Notes under the pieces: model-generated | What the model saw: the letters and a program-made list of their open reading frames with translations, nothing else | Told to the model about the DNA's origin: nothing | Databases searched by the model: none | Shown: positions 17,601 through 26,601 of the stretch, piece by piece | Numbering within the stretch: position 1 is the first letter of the stretch | How the letters are laid out: every line of letters starts with the position of its first letter | Translations under genes and position numbers: made by a program | Assembly (NCBI RefSeq): GCF_020075495.1 | Contig: NZ_JABYQT010000012.1 | Span: 1-64,000 of the forward strand | From: Vreelandella aquamarina | Lineage (GTDB): Bacteria > Pseudomonadota > Gammaproteobacteria > Pseudomonadales > Halomonadaceae | Length of the DNA: 64,000 nt | Reading direction: 5' to 3'

Positions 17601-17936
17601 CGCGAAGACAACGCCCAGGAGAGCGAGTTCGTGCTGCTGCCCGACGAGGCGGAAGAGGATTACCTGTTTTACCGCGTGGAAAAAGACGGCCAGGAAGAAA
17701 CGCTAACGCTGGTAGAACGGGAGCTGGATCGGCTGCCGAATACGCTGCTGGAAAACCCGCGCCTCACGCCCTGGAACGAGCCGGACTACATGGCGGCCCT
17801 CGCCGAGCAGGCCGAAGCCATGGACATGAGCCTGGAACGCTGCGCCAAACGTTTTGGCCGCATTCGACTGAAAACCGACTACGCCCCGTATGGATGGCAT
17901 TTCCATCCGGCGTTGGGGTTTGTGAGAAGAAAGTAA
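14607..17936 (+). CDS. cas3f: Cas2-Cas3 fusion nuclease-helicase (type I-F)
   Basis: A 1109-residue protein with the I-F-specific fusion of Cas2 (residues 1-~95, MNVLLISQCNKNALKETRRI) to Cas3. The HD nuclease domain carries FHDLGKASDAF (His123-Asp124). The superfamily 2 helicase has Walker A STGCGKT (435-441), the DExx-box LDEPDDFD (Asp587-Glu588) and SSATLPP. A C-terminal domain completes the expected length (P. aeruginosa ~1076). Cas3 unwinds and degrades DNA marked by the Csy complex, while the Cas2 part joins Cas1 in spacer integration. No frameshift or loss of key residues is seen, so it looks active. Confidence 0.97.
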   Translation: MNVLLISQCNKNALKETRRILDQFAERRGNRTWQTPITQAGLDTLRKLLRKTARKNTAVACHWIRGHDHSELMWVVGDASQFNMKGATPTNTTRRNILRAEDENDWHSGRLIHLLASMAALFHDLGKASDAFQRRLQGKLEGRNRYRHEWGSLRLLEAFVGDDDDATWLGRLETLSDNEDAAWLEKLRCDGLADLEQERPFDHLPPLAAAIGWLIVSHHRLPALPAYDDDGVTQKWSGARAPLNHASLPTLPRDITAAWNERVEAAPENEVAPYWRFPHGLPVNEKPWQERAQRLVRQLGALKNPIKPLEFPYVMHLARMALMLADHHYSSLTGAGRLAGPWKKTLYANTATVNNKRQMSQPLTEHLLGVTRAVGEITHRLPDMVKAMSGITGHKGFKARSKNPRFRWQDKAFDLAVGVRDKSRRQGFFGINMASTGCGKTIANGRIFYGLSEPELGARFSIALGLRTLTLQTGQAYRERLGLGSDDLAVRVGGTASRALFEHQQAQGGSDSRADLLDEQSHVHFEGNVDTHPLLSKAVADPRARSLICAPILVTTIDHLMPATESLRGGHQIAPMLRLMGSDLVLDEPDDFDIDDLPALTRLVYWAGMLGSRVLLSSATLPPALVRGLFDAYCEGRGEYQRHRGEPGVPVEPVCAWFDEHGCAQESCADGVRFEAAHAAFARKRAGKLAAQPALRRGYVVPLAAPSSPDDIAEVLARTIIDQAQALHEGHHTSDPRSGKRVSFGLVRMANIAPLVAVAQALYRSQIPEGKQIHLCVYHSQFPLLLRSRLEARLDRTLDRRDALSVFERPDIRARLKGATNDHLFIVLGSPVTEVGRDHDYDWAIVEPSSMRSIIQLAGRVRRHRPEAIDQPNIALLDTNVKHLEGRRPAFSHPGFETEQFWPLKAHRLTDVLREGEIDPIDSRPRLTPAEVLEPAGKLVDLEHARLASLMVEGAEPSGAPRRRKRRGEASRVDPGAYLFYRPASMTLGAAAQQHAPFREDNAQESEFVLLPDEAEEDYLFYRVEKDGQEETLTLVERELDRLPNTLLENPRLTPWNEPDYMAALAEQAEAMDMSLERCAKRFGRIRLKTDYAPYGWHFHPALGFVRRK

Positions 17937-17970
17937 GCTCAAACGATAAACAGGGAAATAAAGGAGCGTT

Positions 17971-19317
17971 ATGACCGAACCACCGTATCAACCGCCATCG
18001 TTGAAAGCGCTTATTCATGGTTTCATTCAGAACCGCTTTGCCACCAAAACCGAGAAGGTGACGCCGGACGATCCCGTCTACCTCAAGCTGCAAGAGCAGT
18101 TCGCCCCGCCAACCTGGCTGGCCGATGCTGCGCGGCGGGTCAGCCAGCTGCAGGTCGTTACTCACTCGCTCAAGGCGGTCCACCCGGATGCCAAGGGCAC
18201 CAATCTTTATGTCGAACCCGGATCGCTCGACCGTGGCAACCTGGTCGGTAGCCATTGTTTGCCGAGTGATTTTCAGGGTGATGTCGTCGGCAATGCCGCC
18301 GCGCTGGATGTCTACAAGTTTCTGAAGCTCGAATGGCAAGGCCGCTCGCTGTTGGAACGGGCGCTCGATCACGACAGTGAATTGATCGAAGCGCTCAGCG
18401 ACAATCAGGACGAGGCGCAGGAGTGGACGCGTGCCTTTGCCAATATCGTGGAGCCAAAGGGAACGCCCAGTTCGCACGCGCGAGGTAAACAGGTGTACTG
18501 GCTGGTGGGCGATGAGCCTGCCGAGAACGACGGTTATCATCTTTTGGCGCCGCTTTACGCCACCGCCCTGACGCACCCCTTTCATGCACGCCTCAGCGAA
18601 GCACGCTTCGGTGAACATGCCAAAACTGGGCGCAAGGCCCGCCGAGAGGGCGCTGCTTTCGAGGGTGGCTACAGCGATTACCTCAACCTGGCCGTGCAGA
18701 AGCTGGGCGGCACCAAACCCCAGAATATCTCCCAGCTCAACAGCGAGCGGGGCGGGCAGAACTACCTGCTTGCCTCACTTCCGCCGAACTGGAAGTCGCG
18801 AGAAATCACCCCGCCCATGCGCGAAGCATTTCGTAGTTTCAAGCGCCGCCCGGACGTATGGAAAACGCTTGATGAGTTGAAGCGATTTCTGGAAACCGAT
18901 CCCAACAGCAACATGCACACACGGGATTTACGTGATGACTACGTCACCGTTCTGATTGACGAGTTAATGCTGTTCACCTTCGATATGCACACGCTAGCAC
19001 CCGGTTGGACTACTGATAAAAAATGCGAGTTGGTGGAAGAGGAGCAGTTTTGGCTCGACCCGGGGCGCGCCCATCAGGATGCCGACTTCGACCAGGCGCG
19101 CCGGCAATCCAACTGGCACGAAGTGATCAGTGATCGCGCGGCGAGCTGGTTCAATCGTGAGCTTGGCTACAAAAGCTCGCTGAGCATGGGCGACACCGAG
19201 CACGCCTACTGGGAAAAACAGGTCGGCGCTGTCGTTCAGAACTTCCGCCGGCAACTGGACGATCTGCAGGATGCCCTGCGCGACGATGACGACAACCTGC
19301 CAGGAGAACCCTCATGA
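17971..19317 (+). CDS. csy1: Csy complex large subunit Cas8f (Csy1)
   Basis: A 448-residue Csy1/Cas8f1, which with Cas5f caps the 5' handle of the crRNA and reads the PAM. It begins 34 bp after cas3 with AAAGGAG before the ATG. Recognisable I-F stretches include LKALIHGFIQNRF, VTHSLKAVHPDAKGTNLYV, YLNLAVQKLGGTKPQNIS, SERGGQNYLLASLPP and the C-terminal LGDTEHAYW-like MGDTEHAYWEKQ. Length matches the family (about 430-450). It overlaps csy2 by 4 bp. Confidence 0.95.
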   Translation: MTEPPYQPPSLKALIHGFIQNRFATKTEKVTPDDPVYLKLQEQFAPPTWLADAARRVSQLQVVTHSLKAVHPDAKGTNLYVEPGSLDRGNLVGSHCLPSDFQGDVVGNAAALDVYKFLKLEWQGRSLLERALDHDSELIEALSDNQDEAQEWTRAFANIVEPKGTPSSHARGKQVYWLVGDEPAENDGYHLLAPLYATALTHPFHARLSEARFGEHAKTGRKARREGAAFEGGYSDYLNLAVQKLGGTKPQNISQLNSERGGQNYLLASLPPNWKSREITPPMREAFRSFKRRPDVWKTLDELKRFLETDPNSNMHTRDLRDDYVTVLIDELMLFTFDMHTLAPGWTTDKKCELVEEEQFWLDPGRAHQDADFDQARRQSNWHEVISDRAASWFNRELGYKSSLSMGDTEHAYWEKQVGAVVQNFRRQLDDLQDALRDDDDNLPGEPS

Positions 19318-20306
19318 TCGACCATCTCCTGTTGCTTCCCCGGCTGCGCATCCAGAACGCCAATGCCATTTCCAGCCCGATGACCTGGGGCTTTCCGGCC
19401 ATGAGCGCCTTCGTGGGCGTTCAGCAGGTGCTGGAGCGTAACCTGCCGGACGACATCAAGTTGGTCTTTAACGAGATTGGCGTGGTGTGTCACTACATCG
19501 AGCCGCAAGTGACCGAAGGCGGCTTCATCAAGGCGTTTCACCTGACGCGCAACCCGGTCGATAAATCCGGCGGCACGGCGGCCATCGTCGAAGAAGGGCG
19601 CGCGCACCTGGAGGTCAGCCTGCTGATCGGCGTGGAATCAAAAGGCGACGATCTCGGCAGCGCCGACCGCCGCCGCGCTATCGCGCAGGCGCTTTACGAG
19701 CAGATTCAGGGAATGCGTATCGCGGGCGGCAGCGTCATGCCGTCGCTCGATACCCAGAAGCGCCACCGTCCAGAGCTGGTCAGCTTCAGCGCCCTGGAAT
19801 CGGACAGGAAGAAACAGTGGCAGCGTCTCAAACGGCGCCTTCTGCCCGGTTTTGCGTTGGTCCTGCGCGACGATCTTTTGGTCGAGCATACCGCCACGCT
19901 TAAAGCCCGGGATGAAAACGCCACGGCGCTGGATGCCTGGCTCGATCTGTCTCGGCTGAATCACGAATGCCATACCGAGCAGGTAAAAGCCGACAAGGGC
20001 GATAAGGACGGCAAGGAGAAGGAGGTCGTGCGATGGAACGTGCGCCGGCCGTACCCTGGCTGGCTGGTGCCGATCCCGGTCGGCTATGGCGCAATTTCGG
20101 ATCTCTACTCACCCGGTGAGGTTGCCAATGCCCGCGACCCCGAGGTGCCCTTCCAGTTTGTGGAAAGCCTCTACTCCATCGGCGAGTGGGTCAGCCCGCA
20201 TCGCCTTCAATCGCCTGATGACCTGATGTGGTTCGTGGACAACGATCTCGAACGCGGCATCTACCGCCTTCAAAACGACTACGCCAATACGCGGCAACAA
20301 GACTAA
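19314..20306 (+). CDS. csy2: Csy complex subunit Cas5f (Csy2)
   Basis: A 330-residue Csy2/Cas5f1, the RAMP-fold partner of Csy1 at the 5' end of the crRNA. Signature stretches: [31 protein letters not shown] at the N-terminus, the middle RIAGGSVMP and [21 protein letters not shown] near the C-terminus. Normal length (P. aeruginosa 327). Overlaps csy1 by 4 bp and precedes csy3 by 16 bp. Confidence 0.95.
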   Translation: MIDHLLLLPRLRIQNANAISSPMTWGFPAMSAFVGVQQVLERNLPDDIKLVFNEIGVVCHYIEPQVTEGGFIKAFHLTRNPVDKSGGTAAIVEEGRAHLEVSLLIGVESKGDDLGSADRRRAIAQALYEQIQGMRIAGGSVMPSLDTQKRHRPELVSFSALESDRKKQWQRLKRRLLPGFALVLRDDLLVEHTATLKARDENATALDAWLDLSRLNHECHTEQVKADKGDKDGKEKEVVRWNVRRPYPGWLVPIPVGYGAISDLYSPGEVANARDPEVPFQFVESLYSIGEWVSPHRLQSPDDLMWFVDNDLERGIYRLQNDYANTRQQD

Positions 20307-20322
20307 TCAAAGGGGAAACGAC

Positions 20323-21357
20323 ATGGCCAAGAACGATACACTCAAAACCGCATCCGTCCTCGCCTTCGAGCGCAAACTCGATCCCTCCGATGCGCTATTT
20401 CGTGCCGGTAGCTGGGAAGACCGCGCCCAGGTGGCGCAGTGGGGCTTCATTCCGGTCCGCGAAAAATCGGTGCGCGGCACGATTTCCAATCGTTTGAAAG
20501 CGAAAGATCAGGACCCACTCAAACTCGATGCCGCGATCGAGAACCCTAACCTGCAAACGGTGGATGTCGCGACCTTGCCACACGATGCTGACACGCTGGC
20601 GGTGCGCTTCACGCTACGGGTACTGGCCGGTGCCGGTACGCCTTCTGCCTGCAACAACGCCGAGTACCAGAAGAAGCTTAAGCAGATGGTATCGGCCTAC
20701 GTCAGCGAACACGGCTTTAGTGAGCTGGCCCACCGCTACGCCTGCAACCTCGCCAACGGACGCTTTTTGTGGCGCAACCGCATGGGCGCCGAGCAGGTCG
20801 AGGTCATCGTCAGCCAGATGAAAGACGGCCAGCCCGAAAAGAGCTGGACCTTCGACGCGCTGGCGCAATCGACCCGCAACTTCGACGGCGACGCGCAGAC
20901 CCAAGAGCTGGGCGCCACCATCTCCCGGGCGCTGGCCGGCGAGCAGTACCTGTTGCTCGATGTCGTCGCGTTCGCCCGCATCGGCGCTGGCCAGGAAGTC
21001 TTTCCCTCCCAGGAGCTGATTCTCGACCGCTCCCGTGGCGACAAGAGCAAGACGCTCTACAGCATCGGTGATGACAAGCAGGCCGCCATCCACTCCCAGA
21101 AACTTGGCAACGCCCTGCGTACCATCGACACCTGGTACCCGGCACCGGAAGACGGCGGCGATCTTGGCCCCATCGCCGTCGAGCCCTACGGCTCGGTGAC
21201 TACCCAGGGCACGGCTTACCGTCAACCCAAACAGAAAGTGGATTTCTACAACCTGCTGGATAACTGGCTGTTGAAAGATCAGGTACCTTCCACCGAGAAC
21301 CAGCACTTCGTGATGGCCACCTTGATTCGCGGCGGCGTCTTCGGCGATGCGGGGTGA
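20323..21357 (+). CDS. csy3: Csy complex backbone subunit Cas7f (Csy3)
   Basis: A 344-residue Csy3/Cas7f1 that polymerises along the crRNA spacer to form the backbone of the surveillance complex. It matches the family from [18 protein letters not shown] through [41 protein letters not shown] and the C-terminal [20 protein letters not shown]. Length equals the usual ~342. An AGGGGAAA lies just upstream of its ATG. Spaced 3 bp from cas6f. Confidence 0.96.
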   Translation: MAKNDTLKTASVLAFERKLDPSDALFRAGSWEDRAQVAQWGFIPVREKSVRGTISNRLKAKDQDPLKLDAAIENPNLQTVDVATLPHDADTLAVRFTLRVLAGAGTPSACNNAEYQKKLKQMVSAYVSEHGFSELAHRYACNLANGRFLWRNRMGAEQVEVIVSQMKDGQPEKSWTFDALAQSTRNFDGDAQTQELGATISRALAGEQYLLLDVVAFARIGAGQEVFPSQELILDRSRGDKSKTLYSIGDDKQAAIHSQKLGNALRTIDTWYPAPEDGGDLGPIAVEPYGSVTTQGTAYRQPKQKVDFYNLLDNWLLKDQVPSTENQHFVMATLIRGGVFGDAG

Positions 21358-21360
21358 GTT

Positions 21361-21930
21361 ATGGATCACTATATCGATATCCGCCTGAGGCCGGACCCGG
21401 ATTTTTCCGAGCCCATGCTGATGGGCGCGCTTTATAACAAGCTGCACCGCGCACTTTTCGATCTGCAGGAAAACGGGATCGGCGTCAGCTTCCCGCTGTG
21501 TAAACACGGCATTCGCGCCCGCACGCTGGGCGGGCACCTGCGCCTGCATGGCACCCGCATGAGCCTCGAGCAGTTGATGGCCGCCAGCTGGCTAACCGGC
21601 ATGCGTGATCACACAAATGTGAGCGAGGTTCAACCAGTGCCCGCGGATGCGAAGCACCGCAACGTAGCGCGCAGGCAGTTCAACACCGGCAGCCCCAGCC
21701 GCGCCAAGCGCTATGCCAAGCGGCACGACATCTCGGAAAGCGAGGCGCGCGAGATTTACGCCAACGTGGCGGAAAAGCGCATCGAGCTACCGTTCGTGCA
21801 AATCAATAGCCGCTCGACCCAGCAGCGCTTCGCTCTGTTCATCGAGCACGGAAAGCCGCAGGCAACGCCGGTCGCCGGGGCGTTCAACCATTACGGTTTA
21901 AGCCCCACCGCCACCGTGCCCTGGTTTTGA
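21361..21930 (+). CDS. cas6f: CRISPR endoribonuclease Cas6f (Csy4)
   Basis: A 189-residue Csy4 that cuts the pre-crRNA at the base of the repeat hairpin and stays bound to the 3' handle. Conserved start MDHYIDIRLRPDPDF; His29 (KLHRALF) aligns with the catalytic histidine of the P. aeruginosa enzyme. Ser150/Ser152 (INSRSTQQRF) and Tyr178 (NHYGLS) align with its other active-site residues. An arginine-rich helix (RRQFNTGSPSRAKRYAKRH) fits the repeat-binding helix. Last gene of the cas operon; the leader begins at its stop codon. Confidence 0.97.
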   Translation: MDHYIDIRLRPDPDFSEPMLMGALYNKLHRALFDLQENGIGVSFPLCKHGIRARTLGGHLRLHGTRMSLEQLMAASWLTGMRDHTNVSEVQPVPADAKHRNVARRQFNTGSPSRAKRYAKRHDISESEAREIYANVAEKRIELPFVQINSRSTQQRFALFIEHGKPQATPVAGAFNHYGLSPTATVPWF

Positions 21931-21963
21931 CCCTTTTTTTGAACATGAAAAAGGGTAGCCATT

Positions 21964-21976
21964 AATCAACCACTTA
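21964..21976 (+). promoter_or_regulatory. IHF site, distal, in the CRISPR leader
   Basis: AATCAACCACTTA matches the IHF consensus WATCARNNNNTTR at every specified position. It lies 83 bp upstream of repeat 1. IHF bends leader DNA for Cas1-Cas2 integration in several type I systems, including I-F. Confidence 0.7.
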
Positions 21977-22014
21977 GCGGTATCACTTTCGAAAGGGGGG
22001 CTACCGCTTTTTTG
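21976..22014 (+). terminator. possible terminator or stem-loop inside the leader
   Basis: AGCGGTA (21976-21982) pairs with TACCGCT (22002-22008), enclosing the palindrome CTTTCGAAAG, and is followed by a run of six T's. It could end the cas transcript before the array promoter. A second inverted repeat, ACCCTTTTT/AAAAAGGGT (21930-21938/21948-21956), lies just upstream. Confidence 0.5.
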
Positions 22015-22030
22015 GCTAAAGCTCTTTAAC

Positions 22031-22043
22031 AATCAGCACATTA
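22031..22043 (+). promoter_or_regulatory. IHF site, proximal, in the CRISPR leader
   Basis: AATCAGCACATTA also matches WATCARNNNNTTR perfectly. It ends 16 bp before repeat 1 and starts 67 bp after the distal site starts. Confidence 0.65.
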
Positions 22044-22059
22044 TTTTTGATAAGCTCTA

Positions 22060-25000
22060 GTTCGCTGCCGCCCAGGCAGCTCAGAAATTGATCTGCGTTT
22101 CGTCACGTCCGCCTATCAAGTTCGCTGCCGCCCAGGCAGCTCAGAAACAGCACGGAACGTACCGCACTTAGCTAATTTTGTTCGCTGCCGCCCAGGCAGC
22201 TCAGAAAAGGCAGCAACAGACGAATTCATCACCCAGTACGTTCGCTGCCGCCCAGGCAGCTCAGAAAGTAGCGCTGGGCAGCGAGGCCGAGCCCGATGGG
22301 TTCGCTGCCGCCCAGGCAGCTCAGAAATGCTCAGCCAGGAGGTGGTCGCGGTCGGCTGAGTTCGCTGCCGCCCAGGCAGCTCAGAAATATTGACGATTAA
22401 ACAGTGGCTGGCGGTTTATGTTCGCTGCCGCCCAGGCAGCTCAGAAATCAATAGCCCGTTCGAGCGCATCGTGCCCGATGTTCGCTGCCGCCCAGGCAGC
22501 TCAGAAATCAACTGTTCGCTTCTGCCTTCCGTCTGAAGTGTTCGCTGCCGCCCAGGCAGCTCAGAAATGCGAGCCACAGCGGAAGCGGCAGACGCCTCGG
22601 TTCGCTGCCGCCCAGGCAGCTCAGAAACAAAGCCCTGGTTGTAGACCGTGCTTGCTGCCGTTCGCTGCCGCCCAGGCAGCTCAGAAATGACGTTTACACG
22701 TTCGATTAATCCAAACACGGTTCGCTGCCGCCCAGGCAGCTCAGAAAAAACGCAGCGCGACTTTGAGCGCAACGGCCCAGTTCGCTGCCGCCCAGGCAGC
22801 TCAGAAAAAGAGGGATGCCGTAGTAATCCGCCACCCACCGTTCGCTGCCGCCCAGGCAGCTCAGAAAGCTTCGAACTCGACGATGTTGCCGGGCACGGTG
22901 TTCGCTGCCGCCCAGGCAGCTCAGAAAATGCCGAAATCGGGATCTTGCTCGCTCGCCTCGTTCGCTGCCGCCCAGGCAGCTCAGAAATGCACAGGGCCAG
23001 CAGGCCAATACGGGCTTTGGTTCGCTGCCGCCCAGGCAGCTCAGAAATATATACCGGCGCACAGAGAATGCGCCTACCAGTTCGCTGCCGCCCAGGCAGC
23101 TCAGAAACTATAAATAAATAGCTTTTCAACAAATCAATAAGTTCGCTGCCGCCCAGGCAGCTCAGAAAGTCAGCGGCAAAGGGATTACCAACCTATTTGA
23201 GTTCGCTGCCGCCCAGGCAGCTCAGAAAGCCTTCAACACTGTCTAGGGGTGGGCCTGAGAGTTCGCTGCCGCCCAGGCAGCTCAGAAATTCTGATAAGGC
23301 AACCGCTGTGGCTATTGCCGGTTCGCTGCCGCCCAGGCAGCTCAGAAATGTCCTGGTGGCATAGGTACTTATATTTCCAGGTTCGCTGCCGCCCAGGCAG
23401 CTCAGAAAAAGTGGATTGCGACACAGAGTGATGCTAACCCGTTCGCTGCCGCCCAGGCAGCTCAGAAATCGCAGAACGCCTCCTACCCGGGGGCATTTTG
23501 GTTCGCTGCCGCCCAGGCAGCTCAGAAAAAACGCCCATTGCTAGAGAAGAGCGTGCGCAAGTTCGCTGCCGCCCAGGCAGCTCAGAAAGTAATGCCCTCG
23601 TCACTAAGCGTTAACGTTACGTTCGCTGCCGCCCAGGCAGCTCAGAAAAGGTAGCAACGCGGGCCGAGCTAACGCTGGTGGTTCGCTGCCGCCCAGGCAG
23701 CTCAGAAATTAAAAGGCCATGCGGAGCCATATTCCTCCTGGTTCGCTGCCGCCCAGGCAGCTCAGAAATTGCACACGCCGCCGTCGCAGTGGCGCGTTTT
23801 GTTCGCTGCCGCCCAGGCAGCTCAGAAATCGCTGGATGTTGCGTAGCTCGATCACCTCGGGTTCGCTGCCGCCCAGGCAGCTCAGAAAACGTCGTCCAGC
23901 ACCTCAAGCAACTGGCCGCTGTTCGCTGCCGCCCAGGCAGCTCAGAAATCGCTAAAGAAATTTGGCGATTCGCTTAAAGTGTTCGCTGCCGCCCAGGCAG
24001 CTCAGAAAGCAAACATACCTGCGATAACGCCAGCGATGGGGTTCGCTGCCGCCCAGGCAGCTCAGAAATGATCAACTCCGGCTTTCGCACGGTGACGAAT
24101 GTTCGCTGCCGCCCAGGCAGCTCAGAAAAGGGGCCCGAACCCGGTATGGGCGCGCACCCAGTTCGCTGCCGCCCAGGCAGCTCAGAAAGATAGGTTCGTC
24201 GACTGGGAGCGCGTCGGTACGTTCGCTGCCGCCCAGGCAGCTCAGAAAAACCAGTACATGCTGCAGCACTCGCCGGACTGGTTCGCTGCCGCCCAGGCAG
24301 CTCAGAAAGGGTTCGGCCCCCTGGTGATCAACGGGCAAACGTTCGCTGCCGCCCAGGCAGCTCAGAAAATCAGCGTGTGCGCCAAGCCCTTTACCGTCAG
24401 GTTCGCTGCCGCCCAGGCAGCTCAGAAAAGCTCACCGAAGTTACGGCCCGCCAGTGTTTCGTTCGCTGCCGCCCAGGCAGCTCAGAAAAATTGCAAGATA
24501 GCTGTAGCTAGCCGGTAAGCGTTCGCTGCCGCCCAGGCAGCTCAGAAAGTTGCTACATCGTTGCTACGTCTGCGCCCGACGTTCGCTGCCGCCCAGGCAG
24601 CTCAGAAACTCAAGCGCGGCGTCGGCGATACCCACCGCTAGTTCGCTGCCGCCCAGGCAGCTCAGAAACACCCGGTCCTTGGGCAACGTCAGTGCCTGCG
24701 GTTCGCTGCCGCCCAGGCAGCTCAGAAAAACTCAACGAGGTTACAGACGAGCTTGTACGCGTTCGCTGCCGCCCAGGCAGCTCAGAAAGGAATACTTAAC
24801 GGTTATCGTGTCTTCGCTAAGTTCGCTGCCGCCCAGGCAGCTCAGAAAAGACTGGCAGGGAGAAGGCGAGCCCCCTTTAATGTTCGCTGCCGCCCAGGCA
24901 GCTCAGAAAATGCCTGCAAAGACGCTGTAGAACTCGTCCCAGTTCGCTGCCGCCCAGGCAGCTCAGAAAAGGTCAAAATGCAATTGGGCTGCCTGGTTAA

Positions 25001-26043
25001 TGTTCGCTGCCGCCCAGGCAGCTCAGAAATGGATGACCCGCAAGCCGTCAATTTTCATTAAGTTCGCTGCCGCCCAGGCAGCTCAGAAAATTGCGATGGC
25101 ACAGCCTGCTGCACCTGGGAAGTTCGCTGCCGCCCAGGCAGCTCAGAAATGTCAGCGGGCGACCGGCGTGCGTGTTGGAGTGTTCGCTGCCGCCCAGGCA
25201 GCTCAGAAAAGACACTGTGCGGGCATGGGTCGGTGCCATTTCGTTCGCTGCCGCCCAGGCAGCTCAGAAAGCCTGGATGTTGAGCTCGACGCCTTCGCGC
25301 GTGTTCGCTGCCGCCCAGGCAGCTCAGAAATTCCCTTGATCCAAAGTTAGAGCGCGGTTGAAGTTCGCTGCCGCCCAGGCAGCTCAGAAACGCTGCTCGG
25401 CGACCCGCTTCGCAGCATTGAAGTTCGCTGCCGCCCAGGCAGCTCAGAAAATCTTCATTTCCCCATTACCTCGCCTGTATCCAGTTCGCTGCCGCCCAGG
25501 CAGCTCAGAAATACTGCGCCTGGAGGAGTCGCTGTCCGCTGCAGTTCGCTGCCGCCCAGGCAGCTCAGAAATACCTGACGCGTTCCCAGGCGTGCAGGGT
25601 GAGTGTTCGCTGCCGCCCAGGCAGCTCAGAAAACCACCCGACAGGGTCCACTCGATCAGATCGCGTTCGCTGCCGCCCAGGCAGCTCAGAAAACCGCGGG
25701 CAGCTGTATAGCGGGCGTTGCTATTGTTCGCTGCCGCCCAGGCAGCTCAGAAAAGCGAGCCCACGCCGATGTAGGTCTGGCCATCGTTCGCTGCCGCCCA
25801 GGCAGCTCAGAAAAAGTGGCCGAGATACTCGTTTGCTTCCCCTGCGTTCGCTGCTGCCCAGGCAGCTCAGAAAATCTTGCGGATGGTGGCACGGTCAATG
25901 GAGGGGTTCGCTGCCGCCCAGGCAGCTCAGAAACACTGGCCGCCGGTGCTGTGATAGCGCATCAGGTTCGCTGCCGCCCAGGCAGATCAGAAATGACGCT
26001 CAGCTTCAGCGCGCACAAACTCCCGGTTCGCTGCCGCCCAGGC
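22060..26043 (+). CRISPR. type I-F CRISPR array, 67 repeats / 66 spacers
   Basis: The 28-bp repeat begins GTTCGCTGCCGCC and ends GCTCAGAAA. Its stem CTGCC/GGCAG with a 5-nt loop is the Csy4 recognition hairpin. The first repeat starts at 22060 and the last at 26026. Spacing is exactly 60 bp except for six 61-bp steps, so 60 spacers are 32 nt and six are 33 nt (spacers 18, 47, 53, 57, 59 and 61). Repeats appear identical except near the end: repeat 64 (from 25846) has CTGCTG for CTGCCG, repeat 66 (from 25966) has GCAGATC for GCAGCTC, and repeat 67 keeps only its first 18 bases. This places the leader on the left, beside cas6f. No duplicated spacer was noticed by eye. Confidence 0.98.
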
Positions 26044-26182
26044 TCCCTTAGTCAGATGCAGTGTCTGTGCATGGGGCACCGCTGTGCGGTGCTTCGCGGG
26101 TGCGCTGGCGCTTACGCCGCGCTACGGTATGTGCCGTTATCTTAAACCAGTGTAGATACCAAAGGGCTCTATTTCACCAAAC

Positions 26183-26208
26183 ACAAAGAGCCCTTACGGG
26201 CTCTTTGT
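26183..26208 (-). terminator. bidirectional terminator between the array and the next gene
   Basis: An 11-bp perfect stem (arms 26183-26193 and 26198-26208) with a TTAC loop is flanked by A/T-rich sequence on both sides. It can end the array transcript coming from the left and the gene at 26233-26538 coming from the right. The rest of 26054-26232 holds nothing I recognise. Confidence 0.8.
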
Positions 26209-26232
26209 TTAAAACAGGGTAACGGGCTTGGC

Positions 26233-26538
26233 TCAGTCGTAATCTTCCCGCTTCTCGAACGCGCGCTTGTCGTCGGGCAGGCGGACGATGTCGCCGAGGT
26301 GGAGGTTGTCCATGCCTTTTAAGCGGTTGCCCTTGGTGTCCAGGATGGCGACGACCTTGGCGATGCTGACGGCGTCTTCTTCGCGGTAGGCTTCCACTTC
26401 CACGCGGACGATCTTGCCCTGGTAGCGGGCGGAAAGAATGTCGCCGTCGCCTATCTGGGCGTGGCCGTGATGATCGTTGGCAAACAGTTTGGATACGCTG
26501 GCGCTGCCCGGGTCGTCCCATTCAATGTGTCGATGCAT
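26233..26538 (-). CDS. small protein of unknown function
   Basis: A 101-residue soluble protein. The ATG at 26538 is chosen because AAGGAG lies 7-8 bases upstream; the longer frame to 26601 lacks such a site. The sequence begins MHRHIEWDDPGSASVSKLF. It has a His-rich spot (NDHHGHAQIGDGD) and a beta-rich middle (DILSARYQGKIVRVEVEAY), followed by NLHLGDIVRLPDDKRAFEK. I recognise no family. It ends just before the terminator that separates it from the CRISPR array, and its expression is directed away from the esterase gene start. Confidence 0.7.
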   Translation of the reverse strand: MHRHIEWDDPGSASVSKLFANDHHGHAQIGDGDILSARYQGKIVRVEVEAYREEDAVSIAKVVAILDTKGNRLKGMDNLHLGDIVRLPDDKRAFEKREDYD

Positions 26539-26601
26539 CGTTATCTCCTTGTCGGTTGGCCGATACGCCAAGTGTAGTTTGCTTTTTGTTGATTTCACCA
26601 A

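Larger units (their letters stand above)
21931..22059 (+). promoter_or_regulatory. CRISPR leader
   Basis: The 129 bp between the cas6f stop and the first repeat are A/T-rich compared with the flanking genes. They include a T-run, two IHF consensus matches and the segment TTTGGCTAAAGCTCTTTAAC. Orientation is supported by the degeneracy of repeats at the far end of the array. The leader should carry the array promoter and direct insertion of new spacers next to repeat 1. I cannot point with certainty to the -10/-35 elements. Confidence 0.85.

Noticed and set aside
22178..26145. Many open frames on both strands with repeated FAAAQAAQK or SELPGRQRT peptides
   Set aside because: They are translations of the CRISPR repeats; period, spacer turnover and cas genes show this is an array, not a repeat protein.
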